DNA of 64,000 bases, taken from contig CAXHWN010002588.1 of the NCBI GenBank assembly GCA_964020975.1, forward strand, positions 1,323,310-1,387,309, written 5' to 3'. Made by a program: the position numbers and the translations under genes. Every line of letters starts with the position of its first letter. The stretch's first letter is position 1. Below are positions 61,571-64,000 of the stretch, piece after piece. The notes below the pieces were generated by a model. That model was not told where the DNA came from and did no database searches. It worked only from the letters and a program-made list of their open reading frames with translations. The stretch is from Hermodice carunculata (Eukaryota > Annelida > Polychaeta > Eunicida > Amphinomidae).

Positions 61571-62439
61571 ATAATAAAACTTGTATCATCTACACAAGAA
61601 TGATGATGCAATGGGGGTGCTTGAAACTGGGAAACTAAACTAAACTTTTGAAGCTTTTCCCATACCCAGTTGTCAGATTTCCAATGACGTCCTTTTGCCC
61701 CATAAATATGATACAAAATATCCCTGCTGTTTGTTTTCCAAAATTAGCTCTGTTACATAACAAGCAATTAAGCAAGATTCTGACCAGACCAAAAAAACAA
61801 AAAAAAACAAAAAAACAAAAACAAAAAAAGTATATAAACGCGCACTATTTGCAGAATTAATTTAGGACCTGCAGCGGGTATAGGGATTTTAAGTATACTA
61901 GTTCTAAGGCCCAGCAAACTTTTGCACTGGTCATATAAGGCAACAGACAGTGTGTGCCTGTGGCCAGGTGTGATATGGGATATAACCCCCCCCCCCCCCA
62001 AAAAAAAAAAGGCATGATAAAAGTCATGAATATATATGAATGAGTAGAATAGATGCCAATTTAAAAAAAAGGGAGGCTGTGAAACTAAAATTGTGGCAGT
62101 ACAGGGCTTGAACTTAACAATTTTATCTACTAGCCAAACAGGACAAAACCAATACAGTATTACACTATTCTTATTAGGAATTTTGAGTCTATCACCAGCC
62201 AACTGTAAAAAATCGCATGTCAATTGCAAAGTTGACCAATATTTAGCCAGTGGCTGGTGCTAATTTCAAGCCCTGCATTTTGAGTGGGACTGAGGTATGA
62301 ACAGATGGGAACCTTGTTTATTGAGGCTGCTTGTTCTAAATACTGAGTCTGTACCTGTAGAAATTATATTTGCAAATAAAGCTGCCCCAATTCACTTGAA
62401 AATGTTACAGTTGGCAGCAGTTCTCAAACTAGTTGCAAG
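61571..62439. other. non-coding stretch with A-rich and C-rich runs
   Basis: (A)nC tract at 61,789-61,829 and poly-C followed by poly-A at 61,987-62,010. No gene recognised. Confidence 0.4.
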
Positions 62440-62800
62440 GCTATTCCAGACTTTGGTAACCGTGTGAGTCAGAGAGTGTAAGCCTCCAGTAGTGGTACTT
62501 TTCTGGGCTTGAGTAAAGTGTGTTCTACCCAGAGAGAATAGCCATGGGTATCTATTTTGAAAATATCACAAATATATGTTGAACTGAGCCTATGATATCC
62601 TTTGAACACCTCTATACCAATTTGTCTGAGCCTGGAAAGTTCCATCGTCAGCAAGTTTGCTCTTTTTAACAATGAAGTGGAGTCATTTTTATTGGTATTG
62701 TACACAAACCTCAAGGCTCCCAGTTAAACTTTTTCAAGCTTCGCACTATTATGCTATTGGTAGCCCACAAGACTACCAGACCGCTGCGGTAGAAATTGAA
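62440..62800 (-). pseudogene. LINE ORF2 C-terminal fragment
   Basis: Minus-strand frame with LRFVYNTNKNDSTSLLKRAN, LSRLRQIGIEVFKGYHRLSS, YICDIFKID and a closing YTL. This is the tail of a CR1/Jockey-type ORF2 downstream of the reverse transcriptase. The preceding VLWATNSIIVRSLKK segment is in another frame. It is a short, dead fragment with neither reverse transcriptase core nor 3' tail visible, and of a different subfamily from the LINE at 6 kb. Confidence 0.6.
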
Positions 62801-63711
62801 GTTGAATAAAATAAGAGAATTGCACAGGAGGCATCAAGTGTCTTCATTAAGGAAATGCCCTAAATGCTTTAAACAGTCAAATTGTCTGGTGGAATATTTT
62901 TATAATATTAGAAATATGTTGGGAGAAGCTGAGTTTGTTGTGCTATTGAACACCTGGCAGTCTGATACTCTGCTCACTATGCACACTTGTACCATCAATA
63001 ATAATTTTAGAGTTGGTGGTTTCTTTGGAAATTATCACTTGGGATTTGAAAGCGTTGAATTTCATATTTCAAGTTTCATGTCCACTACCCTTGAACTACA
63101 GGTAAACCACTCATTAGGACAAAACTCGGGAAAGCGTAATGACAAGCACGGCAAAGTAAATAAAATGTGTACACCGTTATATCTGTGACTAAGATACATA
63201 TAAAAATTAAAAGAGATAAAAACAGAAGATCATGGGATACATACGTTATGTACATGTACATTTGTACATCATGTTGTGTGTATTGCTATTACCTGATCCG
63301 CAAGTTGGCTGAGTGAACACCATGCCTCTGCAAGAAACCCTTTACATGTACTATAAAACACCATAGCAGCAGTTTTTGTTACAGGAGAGCTTTTGGGTCA
63401 GATCCAAAATAGTTGTTTTTGTGATGGGACAGAATTGATATCTTGTTGGAGCTCTACTACAAAACTCTGAAGTACGTGACAGGAATCGTTATCATCCCTA
63501 TGGTGCATGTAGAAGTTAAAGTAATGTCAGCAGATTTTCAGCACAGCTCTGTTGATTTTATCCTTTCTATCAGTCAGAAATGTCTTAAACTCTTTGCGAT
63601 GGGACCGAATGATAAAATTACATTTTCTGGAAACTATAATTTATTGTTTCTTTTGCATCAAAATTACTGAACATTACAAATAGTTTGGACATGGTCCAGT
63701 GATTTTTGTGT
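62801..63711. other. non-coding stretch
   Basis: A 130-codon plus-strand frame at 62,796-63,188 has no recognised family. Nothing else seen. Confidence 0.4.
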
Positions 63712-64000
63712 TTTTAGCTCAGCTGACTCGTCAGTCAGCTGAGCTTATCTTATGGTCCTCCGTCCGTCGTCCGTCAACAATTCACATTTTCGACTTCTCC
63801 GAAATCATCAGCCAGATCCACTTCAAACTTGGTTGGGATGTGCCTTGGGTGGATGTCTACCAAGTTTGTTCAAATGGTCATGGTTCAGTGATTTTTGGAT
63901 TTTTCATGAATTTTTTTGTTCCTTTTGGGGCAAATCTTTAAAAATCTTCTCTCAAACAGCTCACCCAATTGCTTTGATATCACACAGGAACACTCACTGG
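63712..64000 (+). repeat. dispersed repeat R4, copy 3, with terminal hairpin
   Basis: The left end is the palindrome AGCTCAGCTGACT-CGTC-AGTCAGCTGAGCT (63,716-63,745), then 'ccgtccgtcgtccgtcaaca' and the R4 body. The right end runs off the window. Copies 1 and 2 lack the hairpin edge, so this copy shows the true 5' end of the family. Confidence 0.8.

Noticed and set aside
62796-63188. 130-codon plus-strand frame
   Set aside because: No recognised family, ordinary base composition and no splice or promoter context. It may be chance.

Overview
The window looks like repeat-rich, AT-rich intergenic DNA from a marine invertebrate, most likely a deuterostome (hemichordate, cephalochordate or echinoderm). 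The basis is long TA, GA, AAT and GAT microsatellites, several LINE lineages, DIRS-type and Ty3/gypsy-type fossils, and a gypsy remnant whose integrase zinc finger lies soon after the protease, as in the Gmr1-like group described from deuterostomes. The species cannot be named from sequence alone. I find no convincing intact host protein-coding gene, no tRNA or rRNA gene and no CRISPR array. Nearly every coding signal belongs to a mobile element.

Layout. 1-0.8 kb is the 3' end of a DIRS-type element. 3-9 kb holds short repeats, a LINE 3' part (6.0-7.3 kb, minus), a small SGNH-hydrolase-like reading frame (7.5-7.9 kb, minus) and a tandem promoter-like unit. 9-13.5 kb is non-coding with TA arrays and hairpins. 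13.6-24.7 kb is a second, nearly full-span DIRS copy with inverted terminal repeats, apparently split by a different tyrosine-recombinase element (about 14.0-18.1 kb). 24.7-29.5 kb is non-coding with a strong hairpin and a tandem duplication. 29.6-32.2 kb is a Gmr1-like gypsy fossil. A (TA)n array, a pogo/Tigger-type MITE and a repeat rich in nuclear-receptor DR1 motifs follow. 37.5-42.7 kb is a near full-length, frameshifted LINE (minus) sitting between two blocks of one 30-bp minisatellite. 43.3-44.3 kb is a gypsy gag fragment.

The most interesting stretch is 46-54 kb. It carries foldback-type DNA elements whose arms are made of short reiterated motifs. One is 4.8 kb (47,424-52,220) with arms of a 10-bp repeat and an exact 9-bp direct repeat at its borders. 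The other is 1,006 bp (52,850-53,855) with arms of a 34-bp repeat centred on CACCGTACGGTG. It is also bounded by a 9-bp direct repeat, and two unoccupied copies of its host repeat lie in the same window. A third, CGAAAA-rich double hairpin lies at 46.1-46.4 kb. No transposase is visible in any of them. 54-64 kb holds a Tx1-like LINE (minus), a Tigger-type TIR pair around promoter-like DNA, two more LINE fragments and copies of dispersed repeats also seen near the start of the window.

The elements do not form a pathway. They record layered insertions: MITE into LINE, LINE into minisatellite, DNA element into dispersed repeat, recombinase element into DIRS.
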